In this document: positions 38,285-50,068 of the stretch, one piece after another
Layout of the letters: every line of letters begins with the position of its first letter
Position numbering within the stretch: position 1 is the first letter of the stretch
Source: Asparagopsis taxiformis
Taxonomy: Eukaryota; Rhodophyta; Florideophyceae; Bonnemaisoniales; Bonnemaisoniaceae
Length of the DNA: 64,000 bases
Assembly (NCBI GenBank): GCA_030407315.1
Contig: JALQPE010001900.1
Location: 85,773 to 149,772, forward strand
Reading direction: 5' to 3'
Notes under the pieces: model-generated
Databases searched by the model: none
Seen by the model: the letters and a program-made list of their open reading frames with translations, nothing else
Told to the model about the DNA's origin: nothing
Position numbers and translations under genes: made by a program

Positions 38285-38883
38285 CTGAGGATGGGAAGGG
38301 ATGTTTCAGGATCAGCACATATGCTGGAACATCTGAACACGGCTGCAGCCCAAAATAGTAGAACAGCCTTTCTTTAAACAGTTTCGTCGCTGAACTGGCG
38401 TTTTGCGTTAACATCAAATTTGTGCTGCAGATATTGCATCTGTTTGATGTGTTTGAAAGGGATGCAATTATGTAACGCTGAACAGGATGGTAATCGTAAA
38501 TTTTAATTGATTGTAAGGGGGTTTGATGATTTGCCAGTATTTTAGAGTTGACTGTCAGTCGCCTGCCCTTGACAAGAGCAGGCGGATAGGGATTTATAAC
38601 AGTGACCATTGGAGGTCTCTTCAGCTATTTGGTCCGGGTTGAAATTGATGAATTCTGTACCCTGCAGCAGCAAGTAGAGTTGGGACGTGAGGTGGCTAGA
38701 CGCATATCCGAACAGAGCCGATACGATTGGACTGGGAGCAGTTGCATACGATGCTCCGTGGTCAACCGCGTCCATTGTAAACAATTAAAGGCACGCTGGA
38801 TCGAAAACGAAGAATTTTTGCGTTTTGATCTACCTTGCGTGATGCCCGTTTCTACATTTATATAAAAAGCACCTCTGTTCAGC

Positions 38884-38985
38884 TGTGATGAGATTCAGGA
38901 GATCTAACTCTGTTTATTTGTTGTGGCGGCGCCGGCCGTCTATTTATACTGGAAATGATACTGTAAGTATGTAAGTTATTCGTCA
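38884..38985 (-). repeat. Solo LTR with target-site duplication (element C family)
   Basis: A 102-bp block beginning TGTGATGAG and ending AAGTTATTCGTCA. It resembles the element C LTRs at both ends and is flanked by the 5-bp duplication TCAGC (38879-38883 and 38986-38990). It arose by LTR-LTR recombination or a solo event. Confidence 0.8.
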
Positions 38986-39182
38986 TCAGCCGCTCGGTAG
39001 TGCGCTGATGTCATCCCCAGATCATCATCACGAATGCACGTGTTCCCCAGAGATTGCACACGGCGCCCACACGGCGCCGCATCTTGCCCGCTTGCTTGCA
39101 AACTTTCCACCCCAGCTCCCGCCAATCTATTCAATTTCATAGCTATTTGTTTACCTACTTGTTTACTAATTATTTTTAATAT

Positions 39183-39289
39183 TGACGGCTGATTGGCTGT
39201 GGAGGCGCTTGCGGAGGGAATCGACCCAGCGACCTTAAGGCCCGACGTTGTTGCAGATCCACGGTACACGACTGCACCCAATTCCACTA
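39183..39289 (-). repeat. tRNA-derived SINE-like element, copy 2
   Basis: A box TAGTGGAATTG (39289-39279) and B box GGGTCGATTCCC (39227-39216) on the minus strand, 51 bases apart, followed by the GGTCGCTGGGTCGA context and CAGCCAATCA tail shared with copy 1. No matching acceptor stem exists, so it is not a functional tRNA gene. Confidence 0.55.
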
Positions 39290-39365
39290 CACACACTAAA
39301 CCACCCATTAATTTACTTGTTGAAGGGGTCCTTCTGGCAGTTTGGAAAAGTTGAATCAAGGATAT

Positions 39366-40623
39366 ATTTTTGTGTTCGCAGAGTTCCACGAAAACTCTTC
39401 AATACATTGTTGTGACTGCCGCATCCATGACATCATGTTCATTACGGCTATATCGGGCAAAAGCTATTGATGCTGTAGAAATACATCACCCTACTCTCAA
39501 TCCTGAAACATTATCCTCACTTAAAAGCTCATTCCAGGCGACCATTCTGCGCCAACACGACACACTCGATCTCCGTCACCGCTCGCAAATTACGGTATAA
39601 AACCGCACCGCCAGTATGCGACGGGATAAGAGTCTAGCATTCAGAAAGCCTCACTCATCTCGCCTACGACATGAAGTTCTGCTGTATCACTACATCGCGC
39701 TCTCCTTACACACCAGAGGCGCATACGCCGCAGAGAAAGGCACCCGATACTCCCCGCGTGCCGCTCAATCCTGCTGTCTACCAGCCCGACATGGCAGATT
39801 TCAAACTTCCGCCAAACATCATGGATTGCCGTCCGCCTGAATGCGACAATTCCGGCTCATTTCTGACTCGCATCCGTGCGTGGATTCGTCGCATGACTTG
39901 TTGCATGTAATGTGCATTCATGACCGGACGACTTTGGTGTCTGTTTCTAGTAGGCGACGGAGATTTTATGCTGGTGTGTGTGCACATTGTGCACTGCACA
40001 ATACATGCACTCTGTGACAGAATTGTTTGCTTTTTATTCTGCGAGGCTTCGATGTTTCGCTGCAGCTTGTGCGAGGCTGTGTACAGGCTCTACGTTTGGA
40101 TATTGTTGAAACGCGGAATGATTTCCGGGTGGTAGCAGTTATATATCAGTGGATAAGGACTCTTTTCTTGTACTGAAAATGTATGTGGGATATGGATTCG
40201 GTACTGCGATGGGGAAAGAAAGCTTAGCCATGATGAAAATATAAAGGGAACCGAGCAGCAGCTTGGGCGTTACTGAGTTAGTTGTTGAAAATGCGGATAG
40301 CATTCGATTGGATCTATAGATGGACGCGACCATTCACAAGATGGAATTTCCGCTGTGGCCTTGGAAATTCCATTTTTGTCAGCTCATGGAAAAATGAAAG
40401 AGATGCTGTTGTTGCAAGCATGCTTTTTCGATCATATTGCAGGTACAGATGTAGCAGCACTTCAATAATTCACTTTTCTGTGTTAGTTCAAGACCTGACA
40501 AGTTTAGTATCCTCTCGGAACAGGTCCTGGGCGTGTATGAAATGGTAGTAATGGCGATTATTTTGACAAACGTGACACCGCAGAAAACCAGAGCGCGGCA
40601 ATTTGAAATGTCATGACAGCCAG
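39366..40623 (+). repeat. Segmental duplication unit U2, copy b
   Basis: Copy of 31308-32503. Relative to copy a it has a small duplication near 39985 and an added inverted repeat GGAATTTCC...GGAAATTCC near 40345-40372. It carries the second copy of the small-protein gene with its TATA box (39596-39602). Confidence 0.8.
39671..39910 (+). CDS. 79-residue protein family, copy b
   Basis: 79 codons, TATA box 75 bases upstream. It differs from copy a at five residues (S13Y, V16E, A27T, R75M, R78C) and keeps all positions shared with the diverged gene at 38 kb. The frame is intact. It is unclear whether all three close copies are expressed. Confidence 0.68.
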   Translation: MKFCCITTSRSPYTPEAHTPQRKAPDTPRVPLNPAVYQPDMADFKLPPNIMDCRPPECDNSGSFLTRIRAWIRRMTCCM

Positions 40624-40855
40624 TTGTTAAACTATAAAGAATGTTGTGCCTGCGCAGACACTAGAGTTGGCATGTCGCCTGGTTATATGGATATCCCAAC
40701 GGATCGGAGCCGATTGACCAGGGAGGAGATGAGGGATATGGATATTCCAACATGATTAAATTAATTCCCTTTTATCGTAGACGAAACATCGTCACTGTGT
40801 ACTTTAATGTGATTCCTACATTTTCTAGCCTCCCATTCCACCGGCCCCAAGATAC

Positions 40856-40968
40856 TGTGAAATAAATGTTGTTGTCTGTCTGTTTATTCCTCCCATGAGA
40901 TCGTCGGCGGAGGTTTATCTATATGTTGTATGGACTGTAAGTACTGTAAATGAGTAAGTTATTCATCA
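40856..40968 (-). repeat. Solo LTR with target-site duplication (element C family)
   Basis: A 113-bp block from TGTGAAATAAATG to AAGTTATTCATCA, flanked by GATAC at 40851-40855 and 40969-40973. It is related to the LTRs of element C and to the solo LTR at 38884. Confidence 0.8.
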
Positions 40969-41182
40969 GATACCGAACGCATTTGTCAAGTGGTGTTCTG
41001 GGCCGAAAACAGTTGTGGAAAGGACGTTGAGTACAATTCTATTCACTACTTTCGTTCCCTGTTTTTCTACGATGCATCTGGCCTTACTATGAATACACAT
41101 TTCGTATGCGCTACCTTCAGTAAACCAGAAAAGCAATGTGGTACTCTTCTGCTTCGAATAACATATTTTCTCCAGTTGTAGC

Positions 41183-43636
41183 ACTTTTCGCGATAATTGT
41201 AGTTGATAATTTTCTGTGCAAGCTCAAAGGCTCAAACTCAAATGCTTACAGAGGTCGGGATGACTGAGGAGAGGGGATGGTGGATGAGGGAAGACGGGCA
41301 CCGGAGGGGATTTGTGGGGTTCATTCGGAAAAGAAGTAAACATGCTTGCCCAGGTTACGTTACCAGTATGACGCGCAGAGAGGATGTTCCATGGATGGCA
41401 GATATGCGCGGTTGAGGTTGGACGATGTGAAGGGCCGAATAGAAAGGGTGACTACTGAGTGTATCATCGCTGTAGGCTATTTATTCAATCGGCAGGGCAA
41501 CGAATAGGGAGCTTCAAGGCTTCGCTGTGCAGACTGGGGTACTGAACGACTTGATATTTTCACGATCTCGTGAGTACGACGCAATAAAACGTGTACGCGT
41601 CGCGCGTTGGATCATATTAATGACCCAATCGGACGCGGGCGTGCACGTGTTGACAAACAACTCACCAATTACACAGCTTACAGTACAACTCGGTATTTAT
41701 CTGACCTCTCCGGACAATAAACAAGCGTCACATTCTTTCCACACGTGTGCCAATGTCTCAAGTTAAAATTTATTGAAAACAAGGACACCTGTCCAAAACG
41801 TCCACGCCGGTAATAGGACACTACTTGCACAAAGGGTCGATCAGATGGTGAGCGTCGGAAAAATTGATCGCGACTCGTGGGCGTACTATCCAAAGTCCTA
41901 TCTCGGGTTGTGTCCATGCCTTGCGAGCGGTATCAGAGTAGGAAACGCAGGTCGGGACTGCAGCGCTATAGCTCCAATCGTATGCAGCTTGCGTCATGAA
42001 CAGCTTTTTCGCTGCGTGGAGTGATGTACACAACGGATCAGAGTGACGCGAATTTCCGAGGCGGTTCGGCTCGACATGGGGCGGGTGTACGTCTAGGTGG
42101 CTCGTCACCTCGTCTCGTCTCGGGTTTTATCAACGGTTGGTCGGCCGATGATGAATCGGTGGATAACGTTCTGTACCAACCGATAGTTTCGTCCTGGGTG
42201 CTAGGACGGCGATGTCTCCACGCCCCTGCCAAGTTGCCGATGACACCGCCATCGATCACGGCGAAGCGAGGGTTTCTAACGCGTATGGAACGTGATACTT
42301 TTCGCGGCGCGATGCTAAATTGGCATGGAATCGCCAAGCTATGATGGTATACCTGAGGAGTGGGATGGTTACGGAATGTTACTTTGGTACATCTATGGAC
42401 TGTAGGGCAGATCTGAGGTTGACTGCCACATCCCCGTTTGGAGCGTTCGTTAACTGGAAGATCAGTCTGTCGTTTTGTTCGAAGGGCGTTGCGGTCAGCA
42501 GAAACGCACTCGTCCACACATCTCCGCGATGCGTATTGGCCAGCGCACGATCTGTGAGATAATTCGCGGACACAATATGCCGCATGGACAGGTCGCGACT
42601 ACATGCAATCGCTTGCTAGCTGCAGATTCCCAGAGGAATGTCATACAGATTCTCCCATGAACGCACACGAGCAACCACGCACTCCGCACGCATCCACACA
42701 AACAACCACATTCCACTCGGAAATGTCTGCGCGCACGTCGGCGTCAATCCGGGAATTTCACAGCCATGCGCGCTCGCCGGGTGCATGCATCATGCAGTGT
42801 CGGAGCAGCAGACCACGCGACTGCCGACGACTGATCGCGCTGCGCAACAGGATGCTGAACGCGCATCGGGGATGGCGCGGTTGACGTACATGTGTCGGGC
42901 GGTGGTGGGAGTGGAATAAGCATGTGTGCATTGTCGCTCGTCGCATAGCAATGTTGCTCTGTCATGTAGTTATTCTTGAGCCGCCACCGTATGGGCGAGA
43001 TCGAGAGAGCTTAATCCGCCAGGTTGCGAGAAGAGGACTGAGTTCGTTCGGCGTCGAATGTGCAGAGGGACGGCCGAGGGTCGTGAATTGGTAAATTACA
43101 TCAATTGTATCACACAATTACAATGGTATAAAGTAAGTTAATAGTCAATTTGGGACGTCGCGGCGCATCGCACGCAGTCTGAGATCTGCGCATCGCGTGA
43201 TGCAGAGACGCGCTGTTAGGGTTGCGAGGATGCTGTTGCGGTGATGATTCAATCCAATATTCAACGTTTTGACTGTCACGGGTGCAAATATTGACACAAT
43301 GCTATTCTCTGTCATAGTGCAGAAAAGAATAGGCAGATTTTTCCGTGTTGTGTTGAAAGTGCCCGCACGCCCTTCCTCGCGCGTGTCGTCAGCGATTTTT
43401 GTAGGCCGGAGAATGAGATAGTGATAACTATAGTGCGGTAACGACACCTGCTTCGTGCGCTGAAAACACAGGTTCCCGCAATGTGGACAATTTTCCACAC
43501 GTGCATTTCGCAGGCAAACGACCGTGTCATTTTCGTTTGTTCGGTTCGCTGCGCGTCCAGGCGCTTGTGTGTGACGCACTTGACACCACGATGCACTGTA
43601 AGCAACCGCATCCAATCTGGACAGTTCTCCTTCACG
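41183..43636 (+). repeat. Segmental duplication unit U1, copy c
   Basis: Full-length partner of copy a. It contains a solo LTR (41651-41743) absent from copy a and a deletion of about 75 bp near 43220 relative to copies a and b. The 68-codon minus-strand frame 42585-42379 matches the one in copy b. Confidence 0.8.
41651..41743. repeat. Solo LTR inserted in U1 copy c
   Basis: A 93-bp insertion beginning TGACAAACAACTC and ending TTTCCACA, so TG...CA, with 5-bp duplication CGTGT on both sides (41646-41650, 41744-41748). Copy a has the unoccupied site with a single CGTGT at 27881-27885. Confidence 0.85.
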
Positions 43637-43963
43637 ATTAAGATTTGTCACGCGGACGTGAACACGGCAACATTTCACTCCTCCACATGCGACAGATCAT
43701 ATTTACAATGCCCATTGTGCAACGATGTGTATCAAGGCCTACTAGAGAAAATTATCCTCCTGGAATCATGTCACCGGATTACAAACCATTCTTTGGTTTT
43801 TTTAATATCAACCAAACTTCTTTTTGGCTGTTGTCCACCGTTGGTGTTTGGTGTGCCGTTAGTACGTACGATGATACGTTTAGGCGTTTGATGTGTCACA
43901 CTACAGCACCATGGCTTTCAGTGTCTGCACCAGTGTATGTGCACACGACCGGTGTGCCGTACC

Positions 43964-44065
43964 ATTCCCGCCACCATAGCTGCCCCTACACCGACCACTA
44001 TGACATCACCGCCCATTCGCGCCACCATAGCTGCCCCTACACCGACCACTACGACATCACCGCCC
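43964..44065. repeat. 51-bp tandem repeat, two units
   Basis: Two units of 51 bp (GCCACCATAGCTGCCCC and CACCGACCACTA blocks), multiple of three, in a Pro/Thr-rich frame that has no ATG start. I do not call the frame a gene. Confidence 0.6.
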
Positions 44066-44354
44066 TTTGCAACGGGAGACGGAGAGACTCGGTCTCGCGA
44101 CCCGGAGAAGCGACCCGGAGAATTTAGAGAATTTTCGTCCCCACGGCGCTCGCCTCAACCCGCTTCCACTGCACCACCCGTTCATTTCCCCGCAATGGCC
44201 AGAGTGAATGCAGTTCATAAAATCATTTAATTTTTATTCTTCGTGCAGCATGTGTTCCTATTGTGTGAGTGTCAGAGCAGTAAAACCACTAGTCCACATG
44301 TCCCGTGTGACCTATGTGGTTACTGCAGTACTCTGATTATATCCTAACAGTGAG

Positions 44355-45505
44355 TCTCATCCGTGACATCATATGTTCATTGCGCTTACGTTTGGGAAAT
44401 GTTATTGATACTGTAGAAATGCACGTCACCCTCCTCTCACCCCTGATACATTGTCCTCACTCGAAAGCCCATTCCAGGCGACGATTCTGCACCAACACGA
44501 CACACTCGATCTCCGTCCCCGCTCGCAAATTACGGTATAAAACCGCACCGCGAGAATGCGACGGGATAAGAAAGAGTCTAGCATTCAGAAAGCCTCACTC
44601 ATCTCGCCTACGACATGAAGTTCTGCTGTATCACCACATCGCGCTCTCCTTCCACACCAGAGGCGCATACGCTGCAGAGAAAGGCACCCGATACTCCCCG
44701 CGTGCCGCTCAATCCTGCTGTCTACCAGCCCGACATGGCGCATTTCATACTTCCGCCAAACATCATGGATTGCCGTCCGCCTGAATGCGACAATTCCGGC
44801 TCATTTCTGACTCGCATCCGTGCGTGGATTCGTCGCATGACTTGCCGCATGTAATGTGCATTCATGACCGGACGACTTTGGTCTCTGTTCCTGGTAGGCG
44901 ACGGAGATTTTATGCTGGTGTGTGTACACAATACATGCACTCTGTGACAGAATTGTTTGCTTTTTATTCTGCGAGGATCCGATGTATGACTGCAGCTTGT
45001 GCGAGGCTGTGTACAGGCTCTACGTTTGGATGGTGATGAAACGCGGAATGATTTCCGGGTGGTAGCAGTTGTAGATCAGTGGATAAGGACTCTTTTCTTA
45101 TACTGAAAATGTATGTGGGATATGTATTCGGTACTGCGATGGGGAAAGAAAACTTAACCATGATGAAAATATAAAGGGAACCGAGCAGCAGCTTGGGCGT
45201 TACTGAGTTAGTTGTTGAAAATGCGGATAGCATTCGATTGGATCTATAGATGGACGCGACAATTCACAAGGTGGAATTTCTGTCAGCTCATGGAAAAATG
45301 AACGAGATGCTGTTGATGCAAGCATGCTTTTTCGATCATATTGCATATACAGGTGTAGCAGCAATTCAATGGTTCACTTTTCTGTATCAGTTCAAGACCT
45401 GGCACGTTTAGATACTAAAATTTAGTAACCACTCGGAACAGGTCCTGGGCGTGTATGAAATGGTAGTGATGGCGATTATTTTGACAAACGTGACACCGCA
45501 AAAAA
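44355..45505 (+). repeat. Segmental duplication unit U2, copy c
   Basis: Third copy of U2, without the SINE-like element in front, ending just left of retrotransposon B. It carries the third small-protein gene with TATA box at 44536-44542. Confidence 0.8.
44615..44854 (+). CDS. 79-residue protein family, copy c
   Basis: 79 codons, TATA box 79 bases upstream. Compared with copy b it has P20L, D43H and K45I. The residues shared with the diverged 38-kb gene are all kept. The frame is intact. Confidence 0.68.
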   Translation: MKFCCITTSRSPSTPEAHTLQRKAPDTPRVPLNPAVYQPDMAHFILPPNIMDCRPPECDNSGSFLTRIRAWIRRMTCRM

Positions 45506-45548
45506 CCTGAGCGCGGCAGTTTGAAGATGTCACTCATTGAAATGTCAC

Positions 45549-45680
45549 TGTCAGGATGCTAACAAAAGACAGCTGTCCGACGCTCCGCCGGGACGCCGGC
45601 GAGAGTGAAACAAACAAAACCTATAATAGCAGATCACAGACTTACGCAATAAAGGGTAAGGATTCATTCTCCTTCTAACA
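45549..45680 (+). repeat. 5' LTR of element B
   Basis: Begins TGTCAGGATGC and ends CTTCTAACA (TG...CA). It contains CCTATAATAGCAG, where the 3' LTR has CCTATAAAAGCAG, a TATA box. Copies align except for three or four positions. Confidence 0.88.
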
Positions 45681-45690
45681 GGTTATGGGC
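45681..45690 (+). promoter_or_regulatory. Primer-binding site of element B
   Basis: GGTTATGGGC begins at the first base after the LTR and is complementary to GCCCATAACC of the initiator tRNA-Met anticodon loop and stem. The match stops after 10 bases. Confidence 0.65.
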
Positions 45691-45765
45691 TAATTCCCGC
45701 CCACTGCGACTCACGATCACCCTACACACCCTTTCTCATCTCGCGACGACCCACCCGCGACAACA

Positions 45766-46380
45766 ATGGACTCCGCTCGCCTCCCCACACTGTCCCCCGC
45801 GAATCAACGCTTCTGGAAACGGACCCTTCAGGCCCTCGCTGCAGACCTAGGCCTCGCCCAGCACCTAGATCCCAGCACCACAGCGCCTGCCGACCCGGAA
45901 GAATTCGCCAAATTCAAATTGGAACAAGAAAAGCTGAGCCTCATAATACTATCCAGCACACCGGAATCCATCGCAACACGCCTATCAGACGACACGCTCG
46001 CCTCACCACCTCACCTGCTCGCATCACAGATCCTGAACCACCTCCGAGAATCAACCTCACTACCGCACGAACTTCTAGAAGAACGTGCAAGATCTATTAC
46101 CCTCACCGCAGACATGGATCTCGACACGTACTTCAGCAAACACGACGCCATGCGCATAGAGATGCGCAACGCCAATTACCCCGGCATCGATTCCGAGTCC
46201 ACCACGATCAAGTTCTTACTCCTGGGCCTGCGTAACAACCTCGACTACCGCATAGCACACGATCTACTCACATTAGACCCCCCACACACATCTCCGATGT
46301 CGTCATACGCCTGCGACGCATGGAAGCGAACATTAAAAACCGCACACCAATTCCGCAGCGAACGCACACACAGGCACTAA
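45766..46380 (+). CDS. Gag of element B (frame ends early)
   Basis: The frame starts at ATG 45766 and encodes 204 residues. The first 170 resemble copia-type gag (UBN2-like helical region, L-T-x-D-M-D-L-D-T-Y-F block), parallel to the gag of element C. A single-base shift near 46290 separates it from the zinc-knuckle-like W-C-T-Y-H...C region, which lies in the next frame. The last 30 residues shown by this frame are therefore out of frame. Confidence 0.75.
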   Translation: MDSARLPTLSPANQRFWKRTLQALAADLGLAQHLDPSTTAPADPEEFAKFKLEQEKLSLIILSSTPESIATRLSDDTLASPPHLLASQILNHLRESTSLPHELLEERARSITLTADMDLDTYFSKHDAMRIEMRNANYPGIDSESTTIKFLLLGLRNNLDYRIAHDLLTLDPPHTSPMSSYACDAWKRTLKTAHQFRSERTHRH

Positions 46381-49300
46381 TCTCCCCGGCGTTCCCCACC
46401 CCTCGCTACCCCAGACGCAATACGCCCACCAAATGGTGCACATACCATCGCTCGCACACACACAACACACAAGAGTGCCGAACACGCCCCAGACACCCCA
46501 ACACACTTCGTAGGCCACTAAAGGCAATCGACCACAAGCCGTTCGCACACAATGTCACGCACGTCGCCCCTGAACGCCTGTCTGTAGACCTGGAGTCTCT
46601 CACGGACCCCCACAATAATATCGATGTATCTGAACCGGGTAAGTCATACATACTAGACTCCGGAGCGCTCCCATCCCACGTCACATCGCCCACACCAAAC
46701 ATGACCCGATGCAGCCCCAACCGCTTCACCAAAACAGCCGCTAACCGCCTATACCCCATCACCCACACCGGACCCATACAGATACAAGCGAGGAACACGA
46801 CGCTTCACTTACCTAATGCCGTATGCTCCCCTTCCATCGGCCACAACCTACTTGCCGTTCACTCAATAGCAGCCAACCACGGCAACGTTACCTTCACCCC
46901 TGAAGCGGCTTACCTCCGCCCACATGGAAGCCGAACTCAAATAAAACTTGCGGACTTCCATAACGGCCTCTACACCTTCCGCGAGGTCACTCAACCCACG
47001 TGTCACACGGCCAGAACGACCCGAAATACACCTCCCCCCTCCCCACAGCACTCAGCCACGAATTCCTCCATCAACTCACGTCAACCCATCCCGGACACCC
47101 CAGCTCAAAACACAAGGAGCAAGAAGAAAATACAATGGGATCGACCATGGCGAACAAAACCACCTCTTCCCCGTCCCAAACCCTCACCACCCACAGTAGC
47201 CGCTCCCCCAAAAACGTACCAACCTCCCCCGCCACCACCTCCACAACCAATCCTCAGCGGTATTGTGCCACCCCCAGCTCACCCCCCACCAACTAGAACA
47301 CCACAAGTTACACCTCCTGCCGCACCAAGCGCACCAAAACAACAGCACACACCACACAAGCCCCGCCAAACCCTACCCCCCCTTTTCACACGCAAAATAA
47401 CATCCCCCAAACTACCCAAACACAGAGCGGCAACGCACCCACCCCATCCCACACCACCCGCTCCCACCACACCGTCACCCACACCGACGACAACGTCTCA
47501 CCGCGACTTACACCTACAACTGGCACACGCCAATCCCCAAACCATCCAAAAAATGTGCGAGCACCGCATGCTACCCGTACTCGCGAACAACGACGACACG
47601 GCCCAACCTAAATTCACCTGCAGTGCTTGCGCAATAGCAAAAATCCGCAAAGCCCCCCATAAACCGACCACGCACACACACCAACTTGGTCAACATATCT
47701 CTTCCGACGTCTGTGGACCACTCACACCTACATCCAGGCACGGCAACCGTTACATCCTCACATTCGTCGACACAAAATCACGACACATGACCACATACAC
47801 GATTCCAGACCGCTCTCACATCCCTCAGCTCACTATACAATACTTGGAGCACGTACATAACATTCATGGAACCTACCCAAGATTCCTTCGCACAGACAAC
47901 GCCAAAGAGTACCTCGCTCAGGCCCTCACAAGTGCACTCCACGAACGCGGAATCACTCACATCAAAACCGTCCCTCACACGCCGGAACAAAACAGCCTCG
48001 CCGAACGAATCAACGGCACACTTCTCAACGCAGTTCGCGCAAACTTGGCTCACAGCCAGTTAGACGACACATTTTGGGACGACGCCTTGCACGATTCCAC
48101 GTTCAAACGCAACATCACACTCCATTCCACCACAGGCCGCCTCCCGCATACCGATTGGTACGGAACACCACCAGACATCCAACGCCTATTCGCCTTCGGT
48201 CAAATCGGTCACGCCCCGGTTCTTTCCCCCAAAACGAAACTACAACCGCGTGCGATCACAGTCAGATACCTTCACGGCATAGACACCAATACTATAAGGG
48301 CACAAGATCTGACCACCGGCAAGGATCTACACATGTCTGCACTCAACTTCCACCCATACTACCCGGACCAAGACCCCTCCCACCGCCCATCCATGATATT
48401 CACAGCCATTACACCAACCAACCAAAGAGCAACCATACCTTCCGCAATATCAGCCCACACGCCCGCCCCAAAATCACATCGCAGCGCTCAAAAATACCCA
48501 GACGCAATAGAATGGGCGGAAGCACACGACGCTGAATTACAGAAACTCGATAACATGCAAGCCATCAAATGGACACCCCGTCACCTGATTCCACCCAACG
48601 CCAAGCCCATTCCCCTCACAATGACGTACAGGTACAAGCGAGATAACAATGACAAAATCATAGAACGGAAGGCTCGATGCGCCGTCCGTGGCGACATGAT
48701 GCTCCCACACACCCACTTCGACCCGGCCACAACGGCTACATTCACGGCAGACAAAACCACAATCCGGCTGCTGCTCTGCCACGCATCTGCTCACCGCATA
48801 CCCATAGAGCACTTCGACATCACGTCAGCGTACCTACACGAACCATTTTCACACAAAACCCCCGTATTCATAAAGCAGCACCCCCTCTTCGACGGCTCAC
48901 TCAAACACCCAGAACCAGCAGGTACACTGGAAAGGAACCTCTATGGAACAAGGCAAGGCGGCCGCATATTTTGCGACGGCGCCCGCGATTTCCTCACTAC
49001 CCACAACTTCACACAGCTAAAGTCCGACCCCTGCTGCTTCACAAAATTCACACCCACCGGATACATTTTCGTAGCAATGACAATTGACGATTTCCTGGCT
49101 TGCGCGACGCACCAACCTCTACTGGACGAACTACACCAGACGCTTTGCACAAAATACAGCGTGAAACGGCTTGGCTTTCCGTCCCGCTACCTCAACTGGC
49201 ATATTACACAAACCCCGCAAGGAGTTCACATAGCCCAACCGCATATCATACGCTCCGTCGTCTCCAAAACGAATATGACCGACGCCAAACCAATAGAAAG

Positions 49301-49883
49301 GCTGTACTCCGATGGAATTGACTTATCCCCGCCAGGCCCGGACGAACCCCAAGACGACACAATATGCACCACTTACCGTGAAGTCATCGGCGAGCTACGA
49401 TACCTGACGGACTGCACACGCCCCGAGCTCCAATTCTTCATCAACGCCCTCGCTCGCGCATCGCACAAACCGACACAGCGACACTGGAAGCATCTAAAGA
49501 GACTTATCCGCTTCCTCAAACATACCCCCTCCTTCGGCATCTCCTTCCCCTCCACACCCCACGACGATCCACTCATATCCTATGCCGACGCAGATTTTGC
49601 TAACGACAAGACCACAAGAAATCTATCTCAGGCTCATTACACCTACTCCACGGTTCCCCCATCCACTGGGCCTCCCAACGACAATCTCTCGTTGCACTCA
49701 GCACATGCGACGCAGAATTCATATCTATATCCGATACAATCAGACAAACGAACTGGATCGCTGGACTACTCAAAGAACTCCGCATCATCCCGCAGCAGCA
49801 CGCCATCACCACATATACCGACTCACAATCGGCACTGCAAATCGCGACACAAACGGCACCAACTAAACGACGCAAATTCATAG
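46320..49883 (+). pseudogene. Pol region of element B
   Basis: Frame of about 1187 codons whose first part completes gag. It then holds a protease (Asp-Ser-Gly-Ala at LDSGAL), a long Pro/Thr-rich linker, a GAG-pre-integrase Cys/His region, an integrase core (D-V-C-G-P, then T-D-N-A-K-E, then L-A-E-R-I-N), and copia-type RT with T-I-D-D instead of Y-V-D-D (Asp codons at 49086-49091). RNase H is entered (Y-A-D-A-D-F) and then lost by a one-base deletion near 49619. The remaining RNase H and tail (E-M-L-A-D-I-F-T-K-P-L block) continue in another frame to 50194. Confidence 0.85.
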
Positions 49884-50068
49884 ACATACGGTACCACCAC
49901 ATTATCGACAACATCAACAACCAACAAATCAGGCTACTCTACAAACCAACGGACGAAATGTTAGCAGACATATTTACAAAGCCACTCTCGAACCCCGCAT
50001 TCCAGCGCATATCAACATCTATACAACTCCTAAACCCTCCCGTCAACGACCAAACTAGCTCACCGCCC

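Noticed and set aside
39183..39289. Functional tRNA gene on the minus strand
   Set aside because: A and B boxes are present, but the 5' and 3' flanks cannot form a 7-bp acceptor stem and the T-loop is imperfect.
43937..44230. Pro/Thr-rich protein gene with a 51-bp repeat
   Set aside because: The frame opens with GTG, has low complexity, and shows no promoter or homologue in the other U1-U2 intervals.
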